A DNA stretch of 64,000 bases from Owenia fusiformis (Eukaryota; Annelida; Polychaeta; Sabellida; Oweniidae): NCBI GenBank assembly GCA_903813345.2, contig CAIIXF020000004.1, positions 19,938,477 through 20,002,476 of the forward strand, written 5' to 3'. The notes below the pieces were generated by a model. That model had not been told where the DNA came from, did no database searches, and worked only from the letters and a program-made list of their open reading frames with translations. Shown here in pieces: positions 13,801 through 27,500 of the stretch. How positions within the stretch are numbered: the first letter of the stretch is position 1; every line of letters starts with the position of its first letter. Position numbers and translations under genes: made by a program.

Positions 13801-15657
13801 CCTTCCTATCCACTCCGTTGTAGTTTTATCAACATATTGAAGTCGTCTGAACAGACTAGGTCGAATTAATTGGTTATACAGTATTTGTGATACTTTACAA
13901 TCACTTTCATTTTCGCTAAAAAACAAGCTGCCTATTAGAAAATTGGTCTGAATGAATTATGTTTTCAACCTTCGTGGTAAACCTTGTAAAAGCATGATGT
14001 TTTCTAAGCTCAAGTTTGATAAGTCATTCATAAAACCTATTTTTATTTAGATTGCCGTGATATCGTATGGGCTTGACGTTGAAATACACGCTCACTTGGG
14101 TCAATATGGTAAGACTGGCCTTATAAGCGTAATAGGCAATATAGCAAGGGCAACAGAAAAATTTACACACACTCACAAAGCATTGGGTATGTACGCCTAG
14201 CTTCACTTTTATGGAATATTTCGCTTACATTTCAAAAAATATTATATTACTACTCTCAACCTTATCTAAAATACTTTACAACTCTTTTTGTAATATATCA
14301 AATCTTAGTAAGCAGTATTAAACTATCTATATAAGGGTGTCCCGAAAGTATGCCCCCCAGGCAGACATATACCAATGTCCTCATAGTACAGGTATGTGTC
14401 ATACATCATTTTAAACCTTATCCAAAGTTACATTGATTTGTCATGTATCATGGTTCAACTCACAAATGGTAAAATGTTACAGGCATTTATAAACATCTTT
14501 TTATTTGATCTGAAAGATAAAATTCAAGTAATTGTTTTGACAGATGCAGCTTTGAATGAGTTAAAGACAAATGGACGGAACCAAAGCCATGTGCGGAAAA
14601 TTGTTGTGATATTTACTGATGGAAGAACTTGGAAGAAAGGTGACAGAAAAGCATACGAAGGGAATGATACAATAAACGCAGCACAAAGGATAAAAGACAT
14701 TGGTGGGGAAATGTATGTAACTGGTAAGATTTCAGATTACTTGCGCAAAAGTGTAGATTTTGTGAAAAATGTAAGATTGTAGTCAAAAGCTACAAAATCT
14801 GTCTTCTAATATTTTGACAAATGAGTTGTTGAATATGGAAATACTTAGTCAATGTTATGAATTTTGCAGGTAACTTGTCGAAATTTAAATATAAAGGTCA
14901 TTAGTACTGTTGATTCTGTTGGACATCTGGTTTGTATTGTTTCTCTTGTCTTATTGTCTAAATGACTTATTCGTTGGAAGCTGAAAGTCATTTGATACTT
15001 GTCATCCCGTGTTTTGACCATTGAATGGATTTTTGAGACTTATGGGAAATTGGGCAGATCGGGGTCATTTACCTATCAGAGACATGTTCATAAGTGACAG
15101 CTGAGTGAAACCCGTCAGACTTATTTATTTGGGTACTCTGTTTAGTCAACATGTATTGTTAGTGATGGTTTCTTTGGACTTAAACGTCCATATGACTATG
15201 TGTAGTTCAGTGTTTTGGAATGATTGGCGTTTGTTTCCTTTTTAGTGTTTCGTTAATTGTATTTGTAATACTTTAACATATATTACAGGTTTTACATAAT
15301 ACCGCCATTGCATAATATGATATATTTAAAGGACTGCCGAATCACAAGAACATAAGCGATGGCTATGAAAGAGAGTGGAAATTCATTGCATCTCCCCCAA
15401 TAGAGTGTACCATTGTGAACATGCAAGTAGAAGACGCACTCGATGGACCGTTCACAGAACTTGAATATGCTGGTCGTCACCTAACAATGGAAATATGTAA
15501 AACTGGTAAAGACAACTTGAAAATTAAAATGAGAGTTTGGTCACAACTTTAAATATTCAGAATAGTTATACTAAAACATCATCCAAGATGTACATGTATA
15601 GTAATTATTCGATTTCTAATTTAAGGAAATGTGACTTGTCCCTGGGAGAAGCCATAG
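7839..15657 (+). CDS. Secreted protein with two von Willebrand A domains (10 exons; possible pseudogene)
   Basis: Proposed exons: 7839-8103, 10151-10596, 11205-11264, 11388-11502, 13367-13539, 14051-14186, 14544-14770, 14870-14929, 15289-15505, 15626-15657. Every junction has GT-AG and matching phase; the total is 1731 nt (577 codons with stop). Residues 1-20 form a signal peptide (MLFYVILLVVALMLPSSEG). vWA-1 (exons 2-4) begins ACADICFIVQTS and keeps IVIFTDG, but its DxSxS metal site is degenerate (Q-T-S-C-M). vWA-2 (exons 5-9) has an intact D-R-S-N-S, a Thr in THTHKAL and IVVIFTDG, so it could bind a divalent cation. Each domain ends in a 60-nt phase 0 exon and a short linker with a Cys, KT and N. 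Exon 9 contains an in-frame TAA at 15313-15315 (codon 503), so the product is either 502 residues, or a pseudogene allele of a 576-residue protein. An extracellular adhesion or matrix role is inferred from the family only; partner and tissue are unknown. Confidence 0.72.
9035..9330. repeat. ~146-bp tandem duplication in intron 1 of the vWA gene
   Basis: Two adjacent copies share accgaaatcatattggaaca/accgaaattatattggaaca, attggcatttgttgtaca and gctaaagacaaaaacaagtt. The rest of the 8104-10150 intron shows no exon-like or RNA-like segment that I recognise; its last 300 bases before 9840 end in an AATAAA-containing tract that could be an old retroelement 3' end. Confidence 0.8.
12217..13051. mobile_element. 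Foldback MITE with TA flanks (intron 4 of the vWA gene)
   Basis: Ends are TA-CACTCCCCTCCATAAG...CTTATGGAGGGGAGTG-TA. Arms of about 250 bases (12219-12475 and 12805-13049) are inverted copies, sharing for example tttccaatacctccaaattt and its complement. TA flanks and length suggest a Tc1/mariner-type non-autonomous element. No coding capacity. Confidence 0.82.
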
Positions 15658-16011
15658 ACAACAGATACAACTGGAACTAAAACTGGACATCAGAATGAAT
15701 CTGGCGAAATAAATCTGGACATTACCGAACTGAAACTGGACACGGGAAAGGGAAACATATTACTCTATAATCGACATGCTATCCAGAAATCGGGAAAACA
15801 GAAAATTAAATCTTCAGAGACAGGCGTATATTGGTATCTAAATTAATTTTTAGCAATCAATATGGACCCATTTGGCTTATATAAATTTGGATTGTTGAAT
15901 TCTAAATCTCCTTGGCAATTACTGGTCAACACTCTTAGAAAGTGAAAACGTTGGAAAGTCAAGACAACACAAAGTCATATAACACACATTGGATCTTATG
16001 TAAAATAAGTT

Positions 16012-16022
16012 AATAAAATAAA
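16012..16022 (+). terminator. Polyadenylation signals for the vWA gene
   Basis: Two overlapping AATAAA hexamers (16012-16017 and 16017-16022), about 360 bases after the proposed stop codon at 15655-15657. They are the nearest such signals on the plus strand downstream of the last exon. Confidence 0.5.
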
Positions 16023-16270
16023 TATTCGAGCATTGCAATTCGTTTCTCTTGTTGGTGAACATTATGCGATATTATGCCATTTGACCCCATATTGATATTT
16101 TACCAGTCCCATATTTTAAAGAAATTGCTAATAAAGAAATGATGTAAAAGTTATGGAAGTCGGTGTAGAAGTAATGGAAGTCCCAAAGAAGCATGGATCG
16201 TGGGTCACTGGATCCTAAGATTACTGTCTCAATATTAATCCTACCTTACATTAATTAGACTCTGGAATAC

Positions 16271-16825
16271 TACAGGGTGTTCAAAAAAGCAATCCAAAGA
16301 AATCGCTTAAAAAAATCTTGAAAAATACTAATTCAATTATGTTCATTTTTTCAGGAAAGAAAGAAGAGACTGTGTATGTATAGCTCCCTCGATGCCTTGG
16401 ACACCTGCTCAAAAGACATTTGTACTAGAAAATATGAAAACCCCAGTCAGGGGTGACTGCAACCGCAAAAAACTAAATAACTTCCTAACCATACTGTTTT
16501 GACTCTTCAAATTTGGCACAAATCATCTTCATTCAATGTATGATAAATCTGTAGATTGAAATCAATATTTGTGCCAAATCTGAAGTGCCAGAACACTGTG
16601 GTTAGAAAGTTATTAGGTTTTATTGCTGTTGAGTTTTTCGTATTTTTCTAATACTAATGTCAACTTTTGAGCAGGTGTCCAAGGCATCATGATTTACAAC
16701 TAACAAACTACAGGAGCTATACGTACACAGTCTCTTCTTTCTTTCCTGAAAAACTAAACAGAATTGGGTTAATATTTTCCAGGATATAGCGATTTCTTTA
16801 GATTGCGTTTTTTGAACACCCTGTA
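16271..16825. mobile_element. Mariner-type MITE (TACAGGGTGTTCAAAAAA ends)
   Basis: Terminal inverted repeats TACAGGGTGTTCAAAAAA at the left and TTTTTTGAACACCCTGTA at the right. Long arms are inverted copies including aggaaagaaagaagagac and its complement, and gcatcatgatt/ctcgatgcc-type segments. The flanking TA dinucleotides fit Tc1/mariner insertion. Lies just downstream of the vWA gene; no transposase frame. Confidence 0.9.
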
Positions 16826-17273
16826 TTATAACGTATTTTTATTCCTCTTATACTGGTGACACAATAAAACGTACCGGAATTTTACACGCGTAAATAATAA
16901 ATATTTTAAATAATAACAATACGCGCTTTAATATGTTTAAAATGATGATTTGGTAAATTGCAATTACAGGGTGAGCAAAAATATGACCCAAAGTCGCAGG
17001 GATTAATTTTCATTTAATACATGTTCATCGTTCCCCAAGGTATATTTACCTTGCCCGAACAAGTATTCACCTCAACAGAATGGAATATTTGGTAGGCCTA
17101 TATATCAATATTTTATATCAATTGTAACAATAAGTGCAACAACATGCTACATACACATGGGGACTTGCGGGCTTTCTTTCCAAATGTTACAATAGTCATT
17201 GTTAACAGTGAAGAGTTGACATATTAAAACGTACCCTGATGTCTGGATGTTCCTTCAGCAATAAGAACCATTG

Positions 17274-18133
17274 AGATGTGTACACACATCCCAAAGCTCT
17301 ACCCACATAATGAATGATACAAATAATTGACAGTGAAGATGTACACACACCCCAAAGCTCTACTCACAAAATGAATGATACAAATAATTGACAGTGAAGA
17401 TGTACACACACCCCAAAGCTCTACCCACAAAATGAATGATACAAATAATTGACAGTGAAGATGTACACACACCCCAAAGCTCTACCCACATAATGAATGA
17501 TACAAATAATTGACAGTGAAGATGTACACACATCCCAAAGCTTTACCCACAAAATGAATGATACAAATAATTGACAGTGAAGATGCACACATCCCAAAGC
17601 TCTACCCACAAAATGAATGATACAAATAATTGACAGGTGAAGATGTACACACATCCCAAAGCTCTACCCACATAATGAATGATACAAATAATTGACAGTG
17701 AAGATAACACACATCCCAAAGCTTTACCCACAAAATGAATGATACAAATAATTGACAGTGAAGATGCACACATCCCAAAGCTCTACCCACAAAATGAATG
17801 ATACAAATAATTGACAGTGAAAATGCACACACATCCCAAAGCTACCCACAAAATGAATGATACTAATAATTGACAGGTGAAGATGTACACACATCCCAAA
17901 GCTCTACCCACAAAATGAATGATACTAATAATTGACAGGTGAAGATGTACACACATCCCAAAGCTTTACCCACAAAATGAATGATACAAATAATTGACAG
18001 TGAAGATGCACACATCCCAAAGCTCTACCAACAAAATGAATGATACAAATAATTGACAGTGAAGATGCACACATCCCAAAGCTCTACCCACAAAATAAAT
18101 GATACTAATAATTGACAGTGAAAATGCACACAC
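17274..18133. repeat. 61-bp satellite, first block
   Basis: Consensus unit: tgtacacacatcccaaagct, ctacccacaaaatgaatgat, acaaataattgacagtgaag + a (61 bases). Variants: 59 bases (gatgcacacatccc), 57 bases (aaagctaccca), 62 bases (gacaggtgaag). About 14 units before the LINE interruption. Confidence 0.97.
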
Positions 18134-18507
18134 GACGAACTGGAATGTCTGCCAGATTTCAGAAATTTAACAATCTCTAAGAAATCAGATACACTTTTGT
18201 ATGGGGATACCAACCTTAGTGATGTGATGAATAGCAAAATTATTGAAATCGTGGCTCACTATGTCTCAACAGCAATCACAGTTTTAAACAGCCAGTGAAA
18301 CATTCTAAATTCCTTTGGGAACCTTATGGGTGGGATGGGGAGCAAGCATACATATAGACTGAACATACTACGTGGTTTTTGTATTTTGTATTTCCTGTAT
18401 TATATTTTTAATATTTACTATGCCGATAATGTTATTAAGTTAACAAAGGCATACTTTTGTATATCAATATCAAGGAAATTGAAATAAATAAACTGAAAAA
18501 AAAAAAA
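18134..18507 (+). pseudogene. LINE 3' end with poly(A), inserted in the satellite
   Basis: Non-satellite DNA of 374 bases. An open frame from 18134 gives 54 codons (D-E-L-E-C-L-P-D-F ... A-H-Y-V-S-T-A-I-T-V-L-N) to a TGA at 18296-18298. The pattern resembles the extreme C-terminus of non-LTR retrotransposon polyproteins in marine invertebrates. A 3' UTR follows with aaataaataaactg and then a run of 13 A. The satellite resumes directly after the A run with atgtacacac; the left flank is atgcacacac, consistent with a target duplication of about 10 bases differing at one position. Confidence 0.8.
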
Positions 18508-21500
18508 TGTACACACATCCCAAAGCTCTACTCACAAAATGAATGATACAAATAATTGACAGTGAAGATGTACACACATCCCAAAGCTCTACCCGCAAAA
18601 TGAATGATACAAATAATTGACAGTGAAGATGTACACACATCCCAAAGCTTTACCCACAAAATGAATGATACAAATAATTGACAGTGAAGATGCACACATC
18701 CCAAAGCTCTACCCACAAAATGAATGATACAAATAATTGACAGTGAAGATGTACACACACCCCAAAGCTCTACCTACAAAATGAATGATACAAATAATTG
18801 ACAGTGACGATGTACACAGTACATCCCAAAGCTGTACCCACAAAATGAATGATACAAATAATTGACAGTGAAGATGTACACACATCCCAAAGCTCTACCA
18901 ACAAAATGAATGATAAAAATAATTGACAGTGAAGATGTACACACATCCCAAAGCTTTACCCACAAAATGAATGATACAAATAATTGACAGTGAAGATGCA
19001 CATATCCCAAAGCTCTACCAACAAAATGAATGATACAAATAATTGACAGTGAAGATGCACACATCCCAAAGCTCTACCCACAAAATGAATGATACAAATA
19101 ATTGACAGTGAAAATGCACACACATCCCAAAGCTCTACTCACAAAATGAATGATACTAATAATTGACAGTGAAGATGTACACACACCCCAAAGCTCTACT
19201 CACAAAATGAATGATACTAATAATTGACAGTGAAGATGTACACACACCCCAAAGCTCTACCCACAAAATGAATGATACAAATAATTGACAGTAAAGATGT
19301 ACACACATCCCAAAGCTCTACCCACAAAATGAATGATACAAATAATTGACAGTGAAGATGTACACACACCCCAAAGCTCTACTCACAAAATGAATGATAC
19401 AAATAATTGACAGTGAAGATGTACACACACCCCAAAGCTCTACCCACAAAATGAATGATACAAATAATTGACAGTGAAGATGTACACACACCCCAAAGCT
19501 CTACCCACAAAATGAATGATACAAATAATTGACAGTGAAGATGTACACACACCCCAAAGCTCTACACACAAAATGAATGATACAAATAATTGACAGTGAA
19601 GATGCACACACACCCCAAAGCTCTACCCACAAAATGAGTGATACTAATAATTGACAGTGAAGATGTACACACATCCCAAAGCTCTACCCACAAAATGAAT
19701 GATACTAATAATTGACAGGTGAAGATGTACACACATCCCAAAGCTCTACCCACAAAATGAATGATACTAATAATTGACAGGTGAAGATGTACACACATCC
19801 CAAAGCTCTACTCACAAAATGAATGATACAAATAATTGACAGTGAAGATGTACACACACCCAATAGCTCTACCAACAAAATGAATGATACTAATAATTGA
19901 CAGTGAAGATGTACACACATCCCAAAGATCTACCCACAAAATGAATGTTACAAATAATTGACAGTGAAGATGTACACACATTCCAAAGCTCCACCCTCCA
20001 ATGAATGATACAAATAATTGACAGGTAAGATGTACACACATCCTAAAGCTCTACCCACAAAATGAGTGATACAAATAATTGACAGTGAAGATGTACACAC
20101 ACCCCAAAGCTCTACTCACAAAATGAATGATACTAATAATTGACAGTGAAGATGTACACACATTCCAAAGCTCTACCCTCCAATGAATGATACAAATAAT
20201 TGATAGGTGAAGATGTACACACACCCCAAAGCTCTACCCACAAAATGAGTGATACAAATAATTGACAGTGAAGATGTACACACATCCCAAAGCTCTACCC
20301 TCAAATGAATGATACAAATAATTGACAGGTGAAGATGTACACACACCCCAAAGCTCTACCCACAAAATGAGTGATACAAATAATTGACAGTGAAGATGTA
20401 CACACATCCCAAAGCTCTACCCACAAAATGAATGATACAAATAATTGACAGTGAAGATGTACACACATCCCAAAGCTCTACCCACAAAATGAATGATACA
20501 AATAATTGACAGTGAAGATGTACACACACCCCAAAGCTCTACCCACAAAATGAATGATACAAATAATTGACAGGGAAGATGTACACACATCCCAAAGCTA
20601 CCCACAAAATGAATGATACAAATAATTGACAGTGAAGATGTACACACACCCCAAAGCTCTACCCACAAAATGAATGATACTAATAATTGACAGTGAAAAT
20701 GCACACACATCCCAAAGCTCTACTCACAAAATGAATGATACAAATAATTGACAGTGAAGATGTACACACACCCCAAAGCTCTACTCACAAAATGAATGAT
20801 ACTAATAATTGACAGTGAAGATGTACATACATCCCAAAGCTCTACCCACATAATGAATGATCCAAATAATTGACAGTGAAGATGAACACACATCCAAAAG
20901 CTCTACCCACAAAATGAATGATACAAATAATTGACAGTGAAGATGTACATACATCCCAAAGCTCTACCAACAAAATGAATGATACAAATAATTGACAGTG
21001 AAGATGTACACACATTCCAAAGCTCTACCCACAAAATGAATGATACAAATAATTGACAGTGAAGATGCACACATCCCAAATCTCTACTCACAAAATGAAT
21101 GATACAAATAATTGACAGTGAAGATGCAAACATCCCAAAGCTCTACTCACAAAATGAATGATACAAATAATTGACAGTGAAGATGCACACATCCTAAAGC
21201 TCTACTCACAAAATGAATGATACAAATAATTGACAGTGAAGATGCACACATCCCAAAGCTACCCACAAAATGAATGATACAAATAATTGACAGTGAAGAT
21301 GTACACACATTCCAAAGCTCTACCCACAAAATGAATGATACAAATAATTGACAGTGAAGATGCACACATCCCCAAGCTCTACTCACAAAATGAATGATAC
21401 AAATAATTGACAGTGAAGATGCACACATCCTAAACCTACCCACAAAATGAATGATACAAATAATTGACAGTGAAGATGTACACACATCCCAAAGCTACCC

Positions 21501-24500
21501 ACAAAATGAATGATACAAATAATTGACAGTGAAGATGTACACACATCCCAAAGCTACCCACAAAATGAATGATCCAAATAATTGACAGTGAAGATGTACA
21601 CACATCCCAAAACTACCCACAAAATGAATGATACAAATAATTGACAGTGAAGATGTACACACATCCCAAAGCTCTACTCACAAAATGAATGATACAAATA
21701 CTTGACAGTGAAGATGCACACATCCTAAAGCTACCCACAAAATGAATGATACAAATTATTCACAGTGAAGATGTAGACACATCCCGAAGCTACCCACAAA
21801 ATGAATGATACAAATAATTGACAGTGAAGATGTACATACATCCCAAAGCTCTACCCACAAAATGAATGATACAAATAATTGACAGTGAAGATGTACATAC
21901 ATCCCAAAGCTCTACCCACAAAATGAATGATACAAATAATTGACAGTGAAGATGTACATACATCCCAAAGCTCTACCCACAAAATGAATGACACAAATAA
22001 TTGACAGTGAAGATGTACACACACCCCAAAGCTCTACCCACATAATGAATGATCCAAATAATTGACAGTGAAGATGTACACACATCCCAAAGCTACCCAC
22101 AAAATGAATGATACAAATAATTGACAGTGAAGATGTACATACATCCCAAAGCTCTACCCACATAATGAATGATCCAAATAATTGACAGTGAAGATGTACA
22201 CACATCTCAAGGCTCTACCCACAAAATGAATGATACAAATAATTAACAGTAAAGATGTACACACATCCCAAAGCTCTACCCACAAAATGAATGATACAAA
22301 TAATTGACAGTGAAGATGTACACACATCCTAAAGCTCTATTCACAAAATGAATGATACAAATAATTCACAGTGAAGATGTACACACATCCTAAAGTTCTA
22401 TTCACAAAATGAATGATACAAATAATTCACAGTGAAGATGTACACACATCCCGAAGCTCTACCCACAAAATGAATGACACAAATAATTGACAGGTGAAGA
22501 TGTACACACATCCCAAAGCTCTACCCAAAAAATGAATGATACTAATAATTGACAGGTGAAGATGTACACACATCCCAAAGCTCTACTCACAAAATGAATG
22601 ATACAAATAATTGACAGTGAAGATGTACACACACCCCAAAGCTCTACCCACAAAATGAATGATACTAATAATTGACAGTGAAGATGTACACATATCCCAA
22701 AGCTCTACCCACAAAACAGGTGAAGATGCACACACACCCTAAAGCTCTACTCACAAAATGAATGATACAAATAATTCACAGTGAAGATGTACACACATCC
22801 CGAAGCTCTACCCACAAAATGAATGATACTAATAATTGACAGGTGAAGATGTACACACATCCCAAAGCTCTATCCACAAAATGAATGATACTAATAATTG
22901 ACAGGTGAAGATGTACACACATCCCAAAGCTCTACTCACAAAATGAATGATACAAATAATTGACAGTGAAGATGTACACACACCCCAAAGCTCTACCCAC
23001 AAAATGAATGATACTAATAATTGACAGTGAAGATGTACACACATCCCAAAGCTCTACCCACAAAATGAATGATACAAATTATTGACAGTGAAGATGTACA
23101 CACATTCCAAAGCTCCACCCTCCAATGAATGATACAAATAATTGACAGGTGAAGATGTACACACATCCTAAAGCTCTACCCACAAAATGAGTGATACAAA
23201 TAATTGACAGTGAAGATGTACACACATTCCAAAGCTCTACCCTCCAATGAATGATACAAATAATTGACAGGTGAAGATGTACACACACCCCAAAGCTCTA
23301 CCCACAAAATGAGTGATACAAATAATTGACAGTGAAGATGTACACACATCCCAAAGCTCTACCCACAAAATGAATGATACAAATAATTGACAGTGAAGAT
23401 GTACACACATCCCAAAGCTCTACCCACAAAATGAATGATACAAATAATTGACAGTGAAGATGTACACACACCCCAAAGCTCTACCTACAAAATGAATGAT
23501 ACAAATAATTGACAGTGAAGATGTACACACATTCCAAAGCTACCTACAAAATGAATGATACAAATAATTGACAGTGAAGATGTACACATACCCCAAAGCT
23601 CTACCCACAAAATGAATGATACTAATAATTGACAGTGAAAATGCACACACATTACAAAGCTCTACTCACAAAATGAATGATACAAATAATTGACAGTGAA
23701 GATGTACACACACCCCAAAGCTCTACTCACAAAATGAATGATACTAATAATTGACAGTGAAGATGTACATACATCCCAAAGCTCTACCAACATAATGAAT
23801 GATCCAAATAATTGACAGTGAAGATGTACACACATCCAAAAGCTCTACCCACAAAATGAATGATACAAATAATTGACAGTGAAGATGTACATACATCCCA
23901 AAGCTCTACCAACAAAATGAATGATACAAATAATTGACAGTGAAGATGTACACACATTCCAAAGCTCTACCCACAAAATGAATGATACAAATAATTGACA
24001 GTGAAGATGCACACATCCCAAAGCTCTACTCACAAAATGAATGATACAAATAATTGACAGTGAAGATGCACACATCCCAAAGCTCTACCCACAAAATGAA
24101 TGATACAAATAATTGACAGTGAAGATGCACACATCCCAAAGCTCTACTCACAAAATGAATGATACAAATAATTGACAGTGAAGATGCACACATCCTAAAG
24201 CTACCCACAAAATGAATGATACAAATAATTGACAGTGAAGATGTACACACATTCCAAAGCTCTACCCACAAAATGAATGATACAAATAATTGACAGTGAA
24301 GATGCACACATCCCAAAGCTCTACTCACAAAATAAATGATACAAATAATTGACAGTGAAGATGTACATACATCCCAAAGCTCTACCCACATAATGAATGA
24401 TCCAAATAATTGACAGTGAAGATGTACACACATCCCAAAGCTCTACCCACAAAATGAATGATACAAATAATTGACAGTGAAGATGTACATACATCCCAAA

Positions 24501-27500
24501 GCTCTACTCACAAAATGAACGATACAAATAATTGACAGTGAAGATGTACACACATCCCAAAGCTACCCACAAAATGAATGATACAAATAATTGACAGTGA
24601 AGATGTAGACACATCCCGAAGCTACCCACAAAATGAATGATACAAATAATTGAGAGTGAAAATGCACATACATCCCAAAGCACTACCCACAAAATGAATG
24701 ATCCAAATAATTGACAGTGAAGATGTACACACATCCCAAAGCTACCCACAAAATGAATGATACAAATAATTGACAGTGAAGATGTACATACATCCCAAAG
24801 CTCTACCCACATAATGAATGATCCAAATAATTGACAGTGAAGATGTACACACATCTCAAGGCTTTACCCACAAAATGAATGATACAAATAATTGACAGTA
24901 AAGATGTACACACATCCCAAAGCTCTACCCACAAAATGAATGATACAAATAATTGACAGTGAAGATGTACACACATCCTAAAGCTCTATTCACAAAATGA
25001 ATGATACAAATAATTGACAGTGAAGATGTACACACATCCCAAAGCTCTACCCAGAAAATGAGTGATACAAATAATTGACAGTGAAGATGTACACACATCC
25101 CAAAGCTCTACCCACAAAATGATACAAATAATTGACAGTGAAGATGTACACACACCCCAAAGCTCTACCCACAAAATGAGTGATACTAATAATTGACAGT
25201 GAAGATGTACACACATCCCAAAGCTCTACCCACAAAATGAATGATACAAATAATTGACAGTGAAGATGTACACACATCCCAAAGCACTACCCCCAAAATG
25301 AATGATACAAATAATTGACAGTGAAGATGTACACACATTCCAAATATCTACCCACAAAATGAATGATATAAATAATTGACAGTGAAGATGTACACACATC
25401 CTAAAGCTCTACTCACAAAATGAATGATACAAATAATTGACAGTGAAGATGTACACACATCCCAAAGCTCTACTCACAAAATGAATGATACAAATAATTA
25501 ACAGTGAAGATGTACACACATCCCAAAGCTCTACCCACAAAATGAATGATACAAATAATTGACAGTGAAGATGTACACACATCCCAAAGCTCTACTCACA
25601 AAATGAATGATACAAATACTTGACAGTGAAGATGTACACACATCCCAAAGCTCTACCCACAAAATGAATGATACAAATAATAGACAGTGAAGATGTACAC
25701 ACATCCCAAAGCTCTACCCACAAAATGAATGATACAAATAATTGACAGTGAAGATGTACACACATCCCAAAGCTCTACTCACAAAATGAATGATACAAAT
25801 AATTGACAGTGAAGATGTACACACATCCCAAAGCTACTCACAAAATGAATGATACAAATAATTGACAGTGTAGATGTACACACATCCCAAAGCTACCCAC
25901 AAAATGAATGATACAAATAATTGACAGTGAAGATGTACACACATCCCAAAGCACTACCCACAAAATGAATGATACAAATAATTGACAGTGAAGATGTACA
26001 CACATCCCAAAACTCTACCCACAAAATGAATGATACAAATAATTGACCGTGAAGATGCACACATCCCAAAGCTCTACTCACAAAATGAATGATACAAATA
26101 ATTGACAGTGAAGATGTACACACATCCCAAAGCTATACTCACAAAATGAATGATACAAATAATTGACAGTGAAGATGTACACACATCCCAAAGCTACCCA
26201 CAAAATGAATGATACAAATAATTGACAGTGAAGATGTACACACATCCCAAAGCTCTACCCACAAAATGAATGACACAAATAATTGACAGTGAAGATGTAC
26301 ACACATCCCAAATCTCTACCCACAAAATGAATGATTCAAATAATTGACAGTGAAGATGTACACAGTACATCCCAAAGCTGTACCCACAAAATGAATGATA
26401 CAAATAATTGACAGTGAAGATGTACACACATCCCAAAGCTCTACCCACAAAATGAATGATACAAATAATTGAAAGTGAAGATGCACACATCCCAAAGTTC
26501 TACTCACAAAATGAATGATACAAATAATTGACAGTGAAGATGTACACACATCCCAAAGCTATAATCACAAAATGAATGATACAAATAATTGACAGTGAAG
26601 ATGTACACACATCCCAAAGCTCTACCCACAAAATGAATGATACAAATAATTGACAGTGAAGATGTACACAGTACATCCCAAAGCTGTACCCACAAAATGA
26701 ATGATACAAATAATTGACAGTGAAGATGCACACATCCCAAAGCTTTACCCACAAAATGAATGATACAAATAATTGACAGTGAAGATGCACACATCCGAAA
26801 GCTTTACCCACAAAATGAATGATACAAATAATTGACAGTTAAGATGTACACACATCCCAAAGCTACCCACAAAATGAATGATACAAATAATTGACAGTGA
26901 AGATGTACACACACCCCAAAGCTCTACCCACAAAATGAATGATACAAATAATTGACAGTGAAGATGTACACACATCCCAAAGCTCTACCCACATAATGAA
27001 TGATACAAATAATTGACAGTGAAGATGTACACACATCCCAAAGCTACCCACAAAATGAATGATACAAATAATTGACAGTGAAGATGCACACATCCCAAAG
27101 CTTTACCCACAAAATGAATGATACAAATAACTGACAGTGAAGATGTACACACATCCCAAAGCTCTACTCACAAAATGAATGATACAAATAACTGACAGTG
27201 AAGATGTACACACATCCCAAAGCTTTACCCACAAAATGAATGATACAAATAATTGACAGTTAAGATGTACACACATCCCAAAGCTACCCACAAAATGAAT
27301 GATACAAATAATTGACAGTGAAGATGTACACACACCCCAAAGCTCTACCCACAAAATGAATGATACAAATAATTGACAGTGAAGATGTACACACATCCCA
27401 AAGCTCTACCCACATAATGAATGATACAAATAATTGACAGTGAAGATGTACACACATCCCAAAGCTACCCACAAAATGAATGATACAAATAATTGACAGT

